From JADFWK01 sp035527895 (GTDB lineage: Bacteria; Desulfobacterota; DSM-4660; Desulfatiglandales; B25-G16), in assembly GCA_035527895.1 (NCBI GenBank), contig DATKZQ010000143.1, forward strand, positions 1-37,714: DNA of 37,714 nt, written 5' to 3'. Positions 24,463 to 32,952 of the stretch are shown piece by piece; position 1 is the first letter of the stretch; every line of letters begins with the position of its first letter. The notes below the pieces were generated by a model, which ran no database searches, was not told the DNA's origin, and was given only the letters and a program-made list of their open reading frames with translations. The position numbers and the translations under genes were made by a program.

Positions 24463-24501
24463 AAAAAAACCTGTCATACTTTCTTAACGCACATGACAGG
24501 T
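24463..24501 (-). terminator. Rho-independent terminator of tRNA-Ala
   Basis: On the minus strand ACCTGTCAT (24501-24493) pairs perfectly over 9 bases with ATGACAGGT (24477-24469), followed by a run of six or seven T (24468-24463). It lies about 20 bases beyond the tRNA 3' end. Confidence 0.88.
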
Positions 24502-24523
24502 CTAACGGTATAGTTTTTGGAAG

Positions 24524-24596
24524 TGGAGCTGAGGGGGATCGAACCCCTGACCTCATGACTGCCAGTCATGCGCTCTCCCATCTGAGCTACAGCCCC
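24524..24596 (-). tRNA. tRNA-Ala, anticodon GGC
   Basis: The minus strand folds as a standard cloverleaf of 73 bases. The acceptor stem is GGGGCTG/CAGCTCC with a G3-U70 wobble, the identity element for alanine. The D arm is GCTC/GAGC, the anticodon stem CATGA/TCATG with loop CTGGCAG (anticodon GGC, reading GCC and GCU), and the T arm AGGGG/CCCCT with loop TTCGATC. The discriminator is A. CCA is not encoded (CTT follows), so it must be added after transcription. It has its own promoter and terminator. Confidence 0.97.
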
Positions 24597-24606
24597 TTGA
24601 CGGGAT

Positions 24607-24635
24607 CAAATATCAGATAGAAATCTCAGTGTCAA
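24607..24635 (-). promoter_or_regulatory. Sigma-70 type promoter of tRNA-Ala
   Basis: On the minus strand a consensus -35 TTGACA (24635-24630) is followed after 17 bases by TATTTG (24612-24607), preceded by an extended -10 TG (TGATATTTG). The -10 ends 10 bases before the first tRNA base. Confidence 0.7.
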
Positions 24636-24794
24636 CATATTATTGCGAAGACTGTGCACCCGCAAAATGAAGCCTTTATCAGGCCGTGCCAGGTTCGGGG
24701 TCATGAGAGATGGTTGACTCCGTAGAGGTAATTGAAGTAAGTATATCTGGCAACTGACAAACCGTTAATCAATACTAGAAAAGGAGATGAAGCC

Positions 24795-26282
24795 ATGAAT
24801 GATTTCATGAAGGACGGGGCCAAAAAACCCATCAAGTTTCAGGACCTTACTCTCCGTGATGGTCATCAGTCACTGCTTGCCACCAGGATGCGCACCGAGG
24901 ATATGATCCCCATTGCCGAGAAAATGGATGAGATCGGCTTCTGGTCCATGGAGGTATGGGGAGGGGCAACCTTTGACACCATGCATCGGTTTTTGGCGGA
25001 AGACCCCTGGGAGAGGCCACGAACCCTTAAGAAGTACATCAAGAAGACCCCATTTTCCATGTTGCTGCGAGGACAGAACCTCGTGGGCTACCGCAACTAC
25101 GCCGATGACGTGGTCAGGGCGTTCGTGGATAAGGCCTGTGAGATAGGGATCGATATCTTCCGGGTCTTCGATGCCCTGAACGATTTCAGGAACTTTGATA
25201 CTGCCGTCGAAAGCATAAAGGCCAATGGGAAGCACCTTCAAGGATCTATCTGTTACTCTTTGACCGAACGACATCTGGGCGGTGAAGTGTTCAGCTTAGA
25301 GTATTACACCTCTAAGTGCAAGCAGCTTGAGGAGATAGGGTCCGATACCATCTGCATAAAAGATATGGCCGGGATTGTGGCTCCCTATGATATCTATAAG
25401 CTCATCACAGAGCTCAAGAAAGAGATCACTGTTCCCATCCACTTTCATTCTCACTATACGAGCGGAATGGCTTCTATGAGCTGTTTAAAGGCCATCGAGG
25501 CAGGGGTTGACATCATTGACACCTGCCTTGCCCCCTTTGCCATGAGATCGTCTCATCCCGCTGTAGAGCCCCTTGTAGTTACCCTGGAGGGCACAAGATG
25601 GGATACCGGCCTGGATTTACATAAACTCCTTGAGATAGATGATTATCTTGAGAGTATTGCACCGAAATATCGGGATTATCTTGCTACGAACAAGATGGCG
25701 GTTATTGATACCGGGGTGCTGGCCCATCAGATCCCCGGCGGCATGATCTCCAACCTGGTCAGCCAGCTCAAGGAGGCCAATGCCCTTCACCGGCTCCCCG
25801 AGGTCCATAAAGAGATAGCGATTACCAGAAAGGAGTTGGGAACCCCGCCGCTCGTCACCCCCACCTCCCAGATCGTGGGGGTTCAGGCGGTCTTGAATGT
25901 GCTGCTGGGCAAATACAAGATGATCACCAACCAGGTCAAAGACCTAGTCTACGGGCTCTACGGGAAGACCCCGACCCCGGTGGACCCCGAGGTCCAGAAG
26001 ATCGTGCTCAAGGGCTACAAGCGGGGTGAGACCCCGATCACGGGCAGGGCCGCCGACTACCTTGAGCCCGAGCTCGAGGAGGATAAGCAGAAGATCGGGG
26101 ATCTGGCCAAAACCGAGGAGGACCTGCTCACCTATGCCCTCTATCCCACCACGGGGGAGCAGTTCTTGAAGTGGAAGTACGGCATCGAGGAGAAGCCCGA
26201 TAGCGTCAAACCCAAAACCCTGGAGCATGTCAAGCAAGAGGATGAGGCGATTGCCCAGGCAAAGGCGCAGATTAAGGGGTAG
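24795..26282 (+). CDS. Carboxyltransferase subunit: pyruvate carboxylase B / oxaloacetate decarboxylase alpha / transcarboxylase 5S type
   Basis: The 495-residue protein is the carboxyltransferase that moves CO2 between biotin and pyruvate. Visible are the opening LTLRDGHQSLLATRMR (metal Asp), VWGGATFDTMHRFL, RGQNLVGYRNYADDV, the carbamylated lysine in ICIKDMAG, the metal histidines in PIHFHSHYTSGMA, and GGMISNLVSQLKEA. The usual C-terminal biotinyl domain (AMKM) is absent: the protein ends about 495 residues in with a charged helix, as in transcarboxylase 5S. A separate biotin carrier must exist elsewhere. AAAGGAG precedes the ATG. G+C rises sharply from about 25690 (roughly 35% in one 60-base line before, about 60% after). 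It would supply oxaloacetate for mdh. Confidence 0.88.
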   Translation: MNDFMKDGAKKPIKFQDLTLRDGHQSLLATRMRTEDMIPIAEKMDEIGFWSMEVWGGATFDTMHRFLAEDPWERPRTLKKYIKKTPFSMLLRGQNLVGYRNYADDVVRAFVDKACEIGIDIFRVFDALNDFRNFDTAVESIKANGKHLQGSICYSLTERHLGGEVFSLEYYTSKCKQLEEIGSDTICIKDMAGIVAPYDIYKLITELKKEITVPIHFHSHYTSGMASMSCLKAIEAGVDIIDTCLAPFAMRSSHPAVEPLVVTLEGTRWDTGLDLHKLLEIDDYLESIAPKYRDYLATNKMAVIDTGVLAHQIPGGMISNLVSQLKEANALHRLPEVHKEIAITRKELGTPPLVTPTSQIVGVQAVLNVLLGKYKMITNQVKDLVYGLYGKTPTPVDPEVQKIVLKGYKRGETPITGRAADYLEPELEEDKQKIGDLAKTEEDLLTYALYPTTGEQFLKWKYGIEEKPDSVKPKTLEHVKQEDEAIAQAKAQIKG

Positions 26283-26415
26283 GAAAGGTAAAAAGCCAAA
26301 GACCGACCCTGACTATGGCATACAAACATATCGGCCGACTGTGGCCGGATAGTGGCTGTCATGCCCTGGGGGCATAGGGAAGTCAAAAGCTCGGTGCCCT
26401 TGTGTACAGGATGAT

Positions 26416-26434
26416 GCTTTCGCAAGGCGAAAGC
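26416..26434 (+). terminator. Hairpin, possible terminator after the carboxyltransferase gene
   Basis: GCTTTCGC and GCGAAAGC form a perfect 8-bp stem around AAG; a run of five T follows 8 bases later (26443-26447). A smaller stem ATGCCC/GGGCAT lies at 26361-26375. The 278-bp gap 26283-26560 holds no gene I can support. Confidence 0.45.
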
Positions 26435-26560
26435 GCCTGGTGTTTTTGGCCAGGGTAGGTCAAAGAGAAGGTCTGGATATATCCGCGTATTTCCGCGCCT
26501 ACGCGACCAAATAATCTGCTATCGTTTAACTGCCGAGAAAAAACGGACAGCAATTGGCTT

Positions 26561-27330
26561 CTAGATATCCTTGAGGAGGTGCTGAGGCTGGCTGAGCAGG
26601 AATTGACCGGTTTGAATCCACTCTTTGAGGATCTCCGCGATCTCTTTCGCCCTTACATATGAGGAAACTGGTGTTGTCTGGACGGCTTTCCCATTCAAGG
26701 TTATGGTTCCGCTCTTCAATTCTGCGTAGCTTACTTGACCGAGGCTTTTGGCCTTTCCTTGGGGGTAATCCTTTCCATAGTCAATGATCTGGGTGAAAAT
26801 CTCTTCGTCTGAAATCCCCGTATAGTTTGCAATGTCCTCATTGAGGACCGGGATCGGCACGCCTATGCCTACTGCCAGGGAACACCCATACCCTAATACT
26901 CACACCTACCAACCAGCGCGGGGTCATTTCTTTTAGATTCCCCATCACCATGAGGGTTGCACCCGGCTCCAGAGGTGCCCCGTTTTCTCCTCGCCTAATT
27001 GACGGATTATGCTGGGTGCCAGCCCATACTACATATCCTTGGGCGCCACCCAGGAAAATCCTCGTTCCCAGGCCTATTGTCAGATAATAGGGATCATTAA
27101 ACAGGGGGCTGAGTCGGCCGGATGTTGCGTAGTTAGCGTTATCTGCCTTCGGTCTCAATATACCCATATACGTATAGATAATGTCATCGCTCATATTAAC
27201 GGTGCAATTATAGTTTTGATAGGCATTTCTGGGATTAACCAGCATAGCATAGGGCAGATCTTTGAGTCTTATTTGTTTTCTGATTCTACCCCTCCGGCTT
27301 TCCGGAATGCCCCATACTTAGAACAGGGCG
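26561..27330 (-). pseudogene. Frameshifted, N-terminally eroded homocysteine-biosynthesis (DUF39) gene
   Basis: Two minus-strand frames together cover the C-terminal half of a DUF39 protein, the family that makes homocysteine from aspartate semialdehyde and sulfide. The upstream piece contains LVNPRNAYQNYNCTVN, YTYMGILRP, LFNDPYYLTIGLGTRIFLGG and YVVWAGTQHNPS; the downstream one contains VPIPVLNEDIANYTGISDEE, YPQGKAKSLGQVSYAELKSG and a final ILKEWIQTGQFLL. They meet at 26893-26897, where removing one base restores SIGYGCSLAVGIGVPIPVL. Similarity continues upstream of the ATG at 27245 (KDLPYAM) but shifts frame again near 27270 and fades by about 27330; roughly 150 N-terminal residues are missing. 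The gene is dead unless rescued by programmed shifts. Confidence 0.75.
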
Positions 27331-27438
27331 TCGGATCAGTGCGGCTGACTCATTCAAGATTCAGGAAACCTTGGAAAGGGATTCTTGACTTTATGAGCTT
27401 CTTTGGATAACAATAGCAAAGTAATGAGGGAGCCCTTT

Positions 27439-28302
27439 ATGGTTGCTGAGAAGTCAGAAGCACGAGTTTCGGTGCCGGTAAAGATACGAAACCTTACCCT
27501 TAAGAGGAACGGGCCATTCTTTCTAATTTCCGGACCCTGTGTCATCGAGGACGAGGAGACGACTCTCAAGGTGGCACGATTCTTGGAGGGATTAGCCCGC
27601 AAGATCAAAATACCCGTGATATTCAAGAGCTCTTATGATAAGGCTAACCGGACATCAGTTGACTCGTTTCGGGGGCCGGGCCTGATTGAAGGACTTGCGG
27701 TCCTCAGAGAGGTAAAGAATACGACCGGTTTGCCGATATTATCAGATGTGCATCAGGTGAGCGAAATCGAAAGGGCGGCAGAGGTTTTGGATGTTATTCA
27801 GATTCCTGCATTTCTATCACGCCAGACGGATTTGATTCTTGAGGCGGCGAGGACTCACCTAACGGTGAACATCAAAAAGGGTCAATTTCTCTCTCCTTGG
27901 GACATGGAGCAGGCTATCTTAAAGGCACATGCGGTTGGCAATCGCAATATACTATTGACGGAGCGGGGGTCCTTCTTCGGATATCATAATCTGGTTGTGG
28001 ATATGAGGTCCATAGCAATTATGAAGCGTTTCGGATATCCAGTTGTCTTTGATGCTACCCATGGTGTACAATTGCCTGGTGGTCGAGGCAAGTCCTCAGG
28101 CGGGCAGAGGGAATTCGTGGCTCCCCTTGCCAGAGCTGCTATAGGAGCCGGTGCCGACGGCATCTTCTTGGAGATACACCCGGATCCCGATTCAGCGCTC
28201 TGTGATGGGCCAAATTCTCTTCCATTTGAACATGTTGAACCACTTCTGGTTATGCTCAAGGAGTTACACCAGGTGGTTGCCAAGAGAGAAGGGATGATCT
28301 AA
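27439..28302 (+). CDS. kdsA: 3-deoxy-8-phosphooctulonate (KDO-8-P) synthase
   Basis: This 287-residue enzyme condenses PEP with arabinose-5-phosphate to give Kdo-8-phosphate for lipopolysaccharide. Typical segments are FFLISGPCVIEDEETTL, PVIFKSSYDKANRTSVDSFR, GLPILSDVHQ, DVIQIPAFLSRQTDL, NIKKGQFLSPWDM, LTERGSFFGYHNLVVDMRS, VVFDATHGVQLPGG and FLEIHPDPDSALCDGPN. The ATG at 27439 has GAGGGAG six bases upstream; in-frame ATG 27424 and TTG 27403 would lengthen the poorly conserved N-terminus. It heads the LPS-export operon; kdsC/kdsD are not next to it. Confidence 0.95.
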   Translation: MVAEKSEARVSVPVKIRNLTLKRNGPFFLISGPCVIEDEETTLKVARFLEGLARKIKIPVIFKSSYDKANRTSVDSFRGPGLIEGLAVLREVKNTTGLPILSDVHQVSEIERAAEVLDVIQIPAFLSRQTDLILEAARTHLTVNIKKGQFLSPWDMEQAILKAHAVGNRNILLTERGSFFGYHNLVVDMRSIAIMKRFGYPVVFDATHGVQLPGGRGKSSGGQREFVAPLARAAIGAGADGIFLEIHPDPDSALCDGPNSLPFEHVEPLLVMLKELHQVVAKREGMI

Positions 28303-28383
28303 GATGTGGCGAATGCTGGTTCTTGGGCAGACTAAAACTGAAGGGATAGTTTCTTGCTTAAAGGCTTACCCTTGATATAATTG

Positions 28384-28950
28384 ATGAAAAAAATTCCTGC
28401 AAAAATCTGGCCGATAGGTGGCATTTTCTTTCTTCTGCTAATAGGTGCCTTTTTTGTCTTTAAGGTACCACAGGGAGATATGGAATCACCAGTTCCTTCC
28501 GCTCTGAAGGCGGGAGAATCGTTAAGACTGAGCGAGATCAACTACAGCCAGGATTATAGAAACGGAGAAAAAAAGTGGGAACTTAGGGCAAAAGAAGGCT
28601 GTTTTCGTGACAGAACTCAGATGTTCAGCCTCAAAGATGTCTCATTACGATTAGACCCCGCCAAAACGACATCTTTTACGATTAAAGGGAATGAAGGTGA
28701 CTATTACAGGGAGAGCGGGAGAATAGTGCTGAGGGGGGAGGTGGTAGGAAGGTCCGATGATGGTTACCAGATAGAGACGAGCCTCTTAGCCTTTAGCGAA
28801 GAAGAAGAATGCGTTGAAACTGATAGTGCTATAAGAGTGACTGGCCCTTTTTTTCACATAAAAGGGGACGGTCTTGTGATTGACTTGCGACGGAAAACAT
28901 TTTCTGTGAAGGGCAATGTCTGCACAACGTTTAATTACGGAGCGTTTTAG
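28384..28950 (+). CDS. lptC: LPS export protein LptC
   Basis: The 188-residue protein has one N-terminal membrane segment (about residues 8-24, PIGGIFFLLLIGAFFVF) and a periplasmic beta-jellyroll (EINYSQDYRNGEKKWELRA... through SVKGNVCTTF), as in LptC, which passes LPS from LptB2FG to LptA. Sequence is divergent, as usual for the family; position directly before lptA and lptB decides the call. A TTG codon directly precedes the ATG at 28384, which is preferred. Confidence 0.85.
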   Translation: MKKIPAKIWPIGGIFFLLLIGAFFVFKVPQGDMESPVPSALKAGESLRLSEINYSQDYRNGEKKWELRAKEGCFRDRTQMFSLKDVSLRLDPAKTTSFTIKGNEGDYYRESGRIVLRGEVVGRSDDGYQIETSLLAFSEEEECVETDSAIRVTGPFFHIKGDGLVIDLRRKTFSVKGNVCTTFNYGAF

Positions 28951-28953
28951 AAA

Positions 28954-29508
28954 GTGAAGGGAGCACTGTCCGCGTTTGGTCTCGTGGTGAGCCTCTCCGT
29001 TGTGTTCCTGGTGGCTTTCCAGAACGATTCGGTTGCACAGACACGGGAAGAATCAAAGGAGATCTCGGAAGAAGACCGTATCGTCATCAAATCGGATATC
29101 CTGGAGGTTGATCAGCAAAAGCGGTTGATCGTGTTTGAAGGTAAGGTGAGGGCTCGGCGGCGCGATATGACCGTGGACTGCCAAAAGATGCTCGTATACT
29201 ATCTTGATAGCTCGGCCAGTACTGAATCAAATGTCGAATCCAGAAAGATAGATAGGATCATCGCCCTCGGGGATGTTACGGTTAATCGATCCGATGGCTC
29301 GGTTGCCCGTGCAGGCAAGGCGGTGTTTTTTCAGGCTGAGGAGAAGATCGTGCTTACTGAAGATCCCTCTGTTCAGCAAGGCCGGGATATTGTGGAGGGT
29401 GAGAAGATAATTATCCTTTTGAAAGAAAACCGGAGTATTGTTGAGGGGAGTAAAGGAAAACCAGTTAGGGCTACCCTATTCCCTAAGGAGGAAAAGGGGG
29501 GGCAATGA
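28954..29508 (+). CDS. lptA: LPS transport periplasmic protein LptA
   Basis: This 184-residue protein has a signal peptide (about residues 1-29, ALSAFGLVVSLSVVFLVAFQ then SVAQ) and an OstA-type fold: RIVIKSDILEVDQQKRLIVF, EGKVRARRRDMTVDCQKMLV, RIIALGDVTVNRSDGSVARA and ILLKENRSIVEG. LptA forms the periplasmic bridge for LPS. The start is GTG, 3 bases after the lptC stop; its end overlaps lptB by 4 bases (ATGA), so the three genes are translationally linked. Confidence 0.88.
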   Translation: MKGALSAFGLVVSLSVVFLVAFQNDSVAQTREESKEISEEDRIVIKSDILEVDQQKRLIVFEGKVRARRRDMTVDCQKMLVYYLDSSASTESNVESRKIDRIIALGDVTVNRSDGSVARAGKAVFFQAEEKIVLTEDPSVQQGRDIVEGEKIIILLKENRSIVEGSKGKPVRATLFPKEEKGGQ

Positions 29509-30245
29509 AAGAGCATGACTGGGGGGATTCTTTAGAGGTAAAGGGTCTGATCAAGATTTACGGAAAAAGGGCTGTCGTAAATCGGGTACACCTGACCGTT
29601 AACAGAGAACAGATCGTGGGGCTCTTGGGGCCGAATGGAGCAGGCAAGACCACTACGTTCTATATGATAGTTGGCTTGATCAAGGCTGAGGAAGGCAAGA
29701 TTTTTCTTGATGGGCGGGACATCAGTGATGAGCCGATGTACAAACGGGCCAGGCAAGGAATTACCTATCTTTCTCAGGAACCTTCGGTGTTTCGAAAGCT
29801 TACCGTTGAGGAAAACCTCCTGGCTATTATGGAGATAGTAAATACACCGGTTCAGGAACGAGAAGGCTTACTTCATTCCCTTCTGTCGGAACTAAACATA
29901 GGTCATTTGGCCAAGCAGAAGGCCTTCTCTCTTTCTGGGGGTGAGAGGAGAAGATTGGAAATTACCAGGGCTCTGATCACGAATCCAAAATTCATCTTAC
30001 TCGATGAGCCATTCGCAGGCATTGATCCTCTGGCCATTAGCGATATCAAGCAGATCGTTCGTGGGCTCAAGGAACGGGGACTGGGAATAATGATATCAGA
30101 CCACAATGTCAGAGAAACGTTGGATGTCTGTGATGTTGCCTACATTATCAATGGGGGAGAGATTATTGAGTCTGGTGCTCCTGAAAGGATTGCAGCCAGC
30201 GATGTAGTTAAGTCGGTTTACTTAGGCGAGGATTTCTCTTTATAG
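29505..30245 (+). CDS. lptB: LPS export ABC transporter ATPase LptB
   Basis: The 246-residue ATPase drives LPS extraction by LptFG. Walker A is GLLGPNGAGKTTTFYMIVGL, the signature is FSLSGGERRRLEI, Walker B is FILLDEPFAGIDPLA, and the H-loop ISDHNVRETLDVCD is intact. ITYLSQEPSVFRKLTVEENL is the LptB-specific Q-loop region. The ATG overlaps the lptA stop as ATGA. lptF and lptG are not in the window, as is common. Confidence 0.96.
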   Translation: MKEHDWGDSLEVKGLIKIYGKRAVVNRVHLTVNREQIVGLLGPNGAGKTTTFYMIVGLIKAEEGKIFLDGRDISDEPMYKRARQGITYLSQEPSVFRKLTVEENLLAIMEIVNTPVQEREGLLHSLLSELNIGHLAKQKAFSLSGGERRRLEITRALITNPKFILLDEPFAGIDPLAISDIKQIVRGLKERGLGIMISDHNVRETLDVCDVAYIINGGEIIESGAPERIAASDVVKSVYLGEDFSL

Positions 30246-30263
30246 ATTTCAGCAAGGAATACT

Positions 30264-31712
30264 ATGGCACTCGAACTGAAACAGTCACTCAAAATGAGTC
30301 AGCGGATCATCATGACTCCCCAATTGCAGCAAGCAATCAAGTTGCTACAGCTCTCTCGCCTAGAACTCTCTCAAACAATAAATCATGAGCTCGAAGGTAA
30401 CCCCTTATTAGAGGAGATTCCGGTTGATGAGATAGAGGAAAAGGCGGCCGAGGAAGGAAAGAAAGAGGAAGTTGTCAACAAGGAAGAACCTCTCAGAGAG
30501 GTAAGAATTAAGGAGACCATACGGGAGGACTTCGACTGGGATTCTTACATTTCAGAGTACAACACTGCATGGGCAAGTTCGCCCCACGAGGATACCGAGG
30601 ATAGGCCATCCTTTGAGAGTCTGATTGCCCCCAAAACGAGCCTTTACTCCCATCTCGTGTGGCAATTACAGGTGAGCGATCTTGATGAGACGCAGAGGCA
30701 GATCGGGGGGTACATCATAGGAAATATAGATTCGGATGGGTATCTTCAGACCTCCATTGAAAACATCATGAAGGAGACCAGCAGATCACGGGAAGAGGTG
30801 CTGAAGGTACTGGAGATGATACATGAATTTGACCCCCTTGGTGTTGGGGCTCGGGATAATAGCGAGTGTCTCTTGATTCAACTGCGTTTTCAGGGACTGG
30901 GAGGGAGCACAGCCGAAAAAATCGTGACTGACCATATGAAGCAGCTTGAAAGAAAGAAATACACTCAGATCGCCAAGAGTCTCGGTGTGCCCTTAGAGAG
31001 GGTCTTACACGCAGTTTCTGTTATAGCATTTCTGGAGCCCAAGCCAGGTCGGTTTTACAACGTTGAAGAGACGATATACATAATCCCCGATGTTTATGTC
31101 TATAAGATGGGGGACGAGTTCCTAATCTTTTTGAATGAGGACGGGCTTCCTAAATTAAGAATCAGCGCCTTTTACAGGGAGACGCTTGCCAAAAAGGATG
31201 ATTTATCCAAGCAGACGAGAGAATATATTCGCGAAAAGTTGAAGGGCGCGTCGTGGCTCATTAAAAGCATACATCAGAGGCAAAGAACCATTTATAAGGT
31301 GACGGAGAGCATTGTCAAATTCCAGAGGGACTTCTTCGAAGACGGGCCGGCGTATCTCAAGCCAATGGTGCTGAGAGACGTTGCAGAGGATATTCAGATG
31401 CACGAGTCCACCGTAAGCAGGGTCATGAATAGCAAATATATGTATAGCCCGTTTGGCATCTTTGAGCTCAGGTTTTTCCTAAACAGTGGCATTCAATCTG
31501 TGGATGGTGCCGATAAGGTAGGCTCTCTCAGCGTGAAGGAGAGGATTAAGGAGATCATGAGAGGCGAGGATAAGGCAAAGCCTTACAGCGATCAGGAGAT
31601 CGTGCATATCCTGAAACGGCTGAATATCGATATAGCCCGCAGGACCGTAGCTAAGTACAGGGAAATGCTCGGAATTCTTCCTTCGAGCCAAAGAAAGAAC
31701 ACCTACAGCTGA
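30264..31712 (+). CDS. rpoN: RNA polymerase sigma-54 factor
   Basis: The 482-residue sigma factor has region I (LELKQSLKMSQRIIMTPQLQ, then QAIKLLQLSRLEL), an acidic linker (about 50-90), the core-binding domain (IGNIDSDGYLQ, HEFDPLGVGARD), the helix-turn-helix (DVAEDIQMHESTVSRVMNSK) and the RpoN box ARRTVAKYREMLGI near the end. It directs transcription from -24/-12 promoters activated by enhancer-binding proteins; a clear candidate promoter is at 35632-35647 in this window. The ATG is 19 bp after the lptB stop with AAGGA upstream, so it is in the LPS operon. Confidence 0.96.
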   Translation: MALELKQSLKMSQRIIMTPQLQQAIKLLQLSRLELSQTINHELEGNPLLEEIPVDEIEEKAAEEGKKEEVVNKEEPLREVRIKETIREDFDWDSYISEYNTAWASSPHEDTEDRPSFESLIAPKTSLYSHLVWQLQVSDLDETQRQIGGYIIGNIDSDGYLQTSIENIMKETSRSREEVLKVLEMIHEFDPLGVGARDNSECLLIQLRFQGLGGSTAEKIVTDHMKQLERKKYTQIAKSLGVPLERVLHAVSVIAFLEPKPGRFYNVEETIYIIPDVYVYKMGDEFLIFLNEDGLPKLRISAFYRETLAKKDDLSKQTREYIREKLKGASWLIKSIHQRQRTIYKVTESIVKFQRDFFEDGPAYLKPMVLRDVAEDIQMHESTVSRVMNSKYMYSPFGIFELRFFLNSGIQSVDGADKVGSLSVKERIKEIMRGEDKAKPYSDQEIVHILKRLNIDIARRTVAKYREMLGILPSSQRKNTYS

Positions 31713-31723
31713 TTTTTTTATTG

Positions 31724-31828
31724 CCCCGTTAGAATGCCGTGGTGAAACACAGGCATGTAATCAACCTGGTATTCCGCATTTTGATGAAGATTTGATACTT
31801 CTCGGCATTTCTAACAGGGGTTTATTTT
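31724..31828 (+). terminator. Long imperfect stem-loop with T-run between rpoN and hpf
   Basis: CCCCGTTAGAATGCCG (31724-31739) pairs with CGGCATTTCTAACAGGGG (31803-31820) with two single-base bulges, enclosing about 63 bases, and is followed by TTTATTTT. It may terminate part of the rpoN transcript or act as an attenuator before hpf. Confidence 0.5.
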
Positions 31829-31855
31829 GGGGGTTTCGATTCGAACGGCTTGTGC

Positions 31856-31884
31856 TTGACATTACAGTTTTTTTTTATTACTTT
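31856..31884 (+). promoter_or_regulatory. Possible sigma-70 promoter of hpf
   Basis: A consensus -35 TTGACA (31856-31861) is followed by 17 AT-rich bases, including a T-tract, and TACTTT (31879-31884), a poor -10. It lies 25 bases before the hpf ATG, after the rpoN-hpf stem-loop. Confidence 0.35.
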
Positions 31885-31909
31885 TCTAATCTTTTTAGTG
31901 GAGGAAAGG

Positions 31910-32461
31910 ATGGGGATAACGATCACGTTTAGGCATATGGAGCCGACCGCTGAATTAAGATCTTATGTTGAAGATAAGGTTCATAAGATAAAAAAGTACT
32001 TTGATTCTCCTGTTGACGCCCATATTGTCCTTGGGGTAGAAAAATTCAGACACATCGCTGACCTCACGTTATCAGTTGATGGAAACAAGATTAAGGCCGT
32101 GGAGCAGACTGGGGATATGTATTCATCAATTGATAAGGCGATGAACAAGATCGAGGAACAGCTCAGGCGGATGCTGTCTCGGAAAAGAGAGTATAAACCT
32201 GAGAACATAAAAGGCACAGAGGGCGAAGGTTACCTGGCGGGTGAGCAAGGACCTGGGGATATTGCCGCTGAAGCAGAGCCCAAGGTAATAATAACGGAGA
32301 AGGTGGATACAAAACCGATGGACGTAGATGAGGCGGCCCAGCAAATGGAGTTATCAAAGAGAAATTTTCTTGTATTTTTCAATTCTAAGTCCAATAATAT
32401 CAATGTCATTTATAAGCGAAACGATGGGAATCTGGGTCTTATTGAGCCTATGCGTGGATAG
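31910..32461 (+). CDS. hpf: Ribosome hibernation promoting factor, long form
   Basis: The 183-residue protein has an N-terminal S30AE domain (ITITFRHMEPTAELRSYVED, with AHIVLGVEKFRHIADLTLSV) and a separate C-terminal dimerisation domain (KRNFLVFFNSKSNNINVIYK, LGLIEPM) joined by an acidic linker. Long HPF dimerises 70S ribosomes into inactive 100S particles in stationary phase. The ATG at 31910 is preferred: GGAGGAAAGG lies directly upstream, while an in-frame TTG at 31850 would add a poly-Phe stretch encoded by the promoter-region T-tract. It commonly follows rpoN. Confidence 0.93.
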   Translation: MGITITFRHMEPTAELRSYVEDKVHKIKKYFDSPVDAHIVLGVEKFRHIADLTLSVDGNKIKAVEQTGDMYSSIDKAMNKIEEQLRRMLSRKREYKPENIKGTEGEGYLAGEQGPGDIAAEAEPKVIITEKVDTKPMDVDEAAQQMELSKRNFLVFFNSKSNNINVIYKRNDGNLGLIEPMRG

Positions 32462-32481
32462 CCACTGTTAAAGGAATAAGG

Positions 32482-32943
32482 ATGAAACTATCCGAAATAC
32501 TGAAACCTGAATGCATCGTTCCTGATCTGAAGGCTCATGATAAGAAGGGTGTTTTGGAAGAACTTGCTCAGGTAATCACAGAACATGAGCCGTCTTTGAG
32601 CAAGGGTGCGTTACTTCAGGTTCTTCTGGAAAGAGAGAGGCTCGGCAGCACCGGTATCGGTGATGGGATTGCCTTGCCTCACGGTAAGTTGAAGGAATTA
32701 GATCACCTTTGCATCTCTTTTGGCAGAAGCATGGAAGGTCTCGATTTTGATTCCATAGATGAAAAGCCTGTGTATATGTTTTTTCTCTTGCTTGCACCTG
32801 AGAATTCGGCAGGCATCCATCTAAAGGCCCTCGCCAAGATATCAAGGATGTTAAAAGATGGTAACTTTAGGCGGCGGTTGATGAGTGTTAAATCGGGGCA
32901 GGAGATTTACGAGATGGTAATCGACAAGGATGAGGAGCTATGA
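32482..32943 (+). CDS. ptsN: Nitrogen-type PTS EIIA protein
   Basis: The 153-residue EIIA-fructose/Ntr domain has the phosphorylated His67 in GIGDGIALPHGKL and the flanking LLERERLGSTGIG and FLLLAPENSAGIHLKALAKISRML. It most likely has a regulatory function, as a phosphorylation sensor for nitrogen/carbon or potassium balance, rather than sugar uptake, since no EIIB or EIIC gene is nearby. It is 20 bp after hpf and 9 bp before the second EIIA. Confidence 0.92.
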   Translation: MKLSEILKPECIVPDLKAHDKKGVLEELAQVITEHEPSLSKGALLQVLLERERLGSTGIGDGIALPHGKLKELDHLCISFGRSMEGLDFDSIDEKPVYMFFLLLAPENSAGIHLKALAKISRMLKDGNFRRRLMSVKSGQEIYEMVIDKDEEL

Positions 32944-32952
32944 GGCCCAATC

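Noticed and set aside
24432..24620. A 62-codon plus-strand frame containing GAEGDRTPDLMTASHALSHL
   Set aside because: It is the antisense reading of tRNA-Ala and its terminator, a well-known artefact of gene callers.
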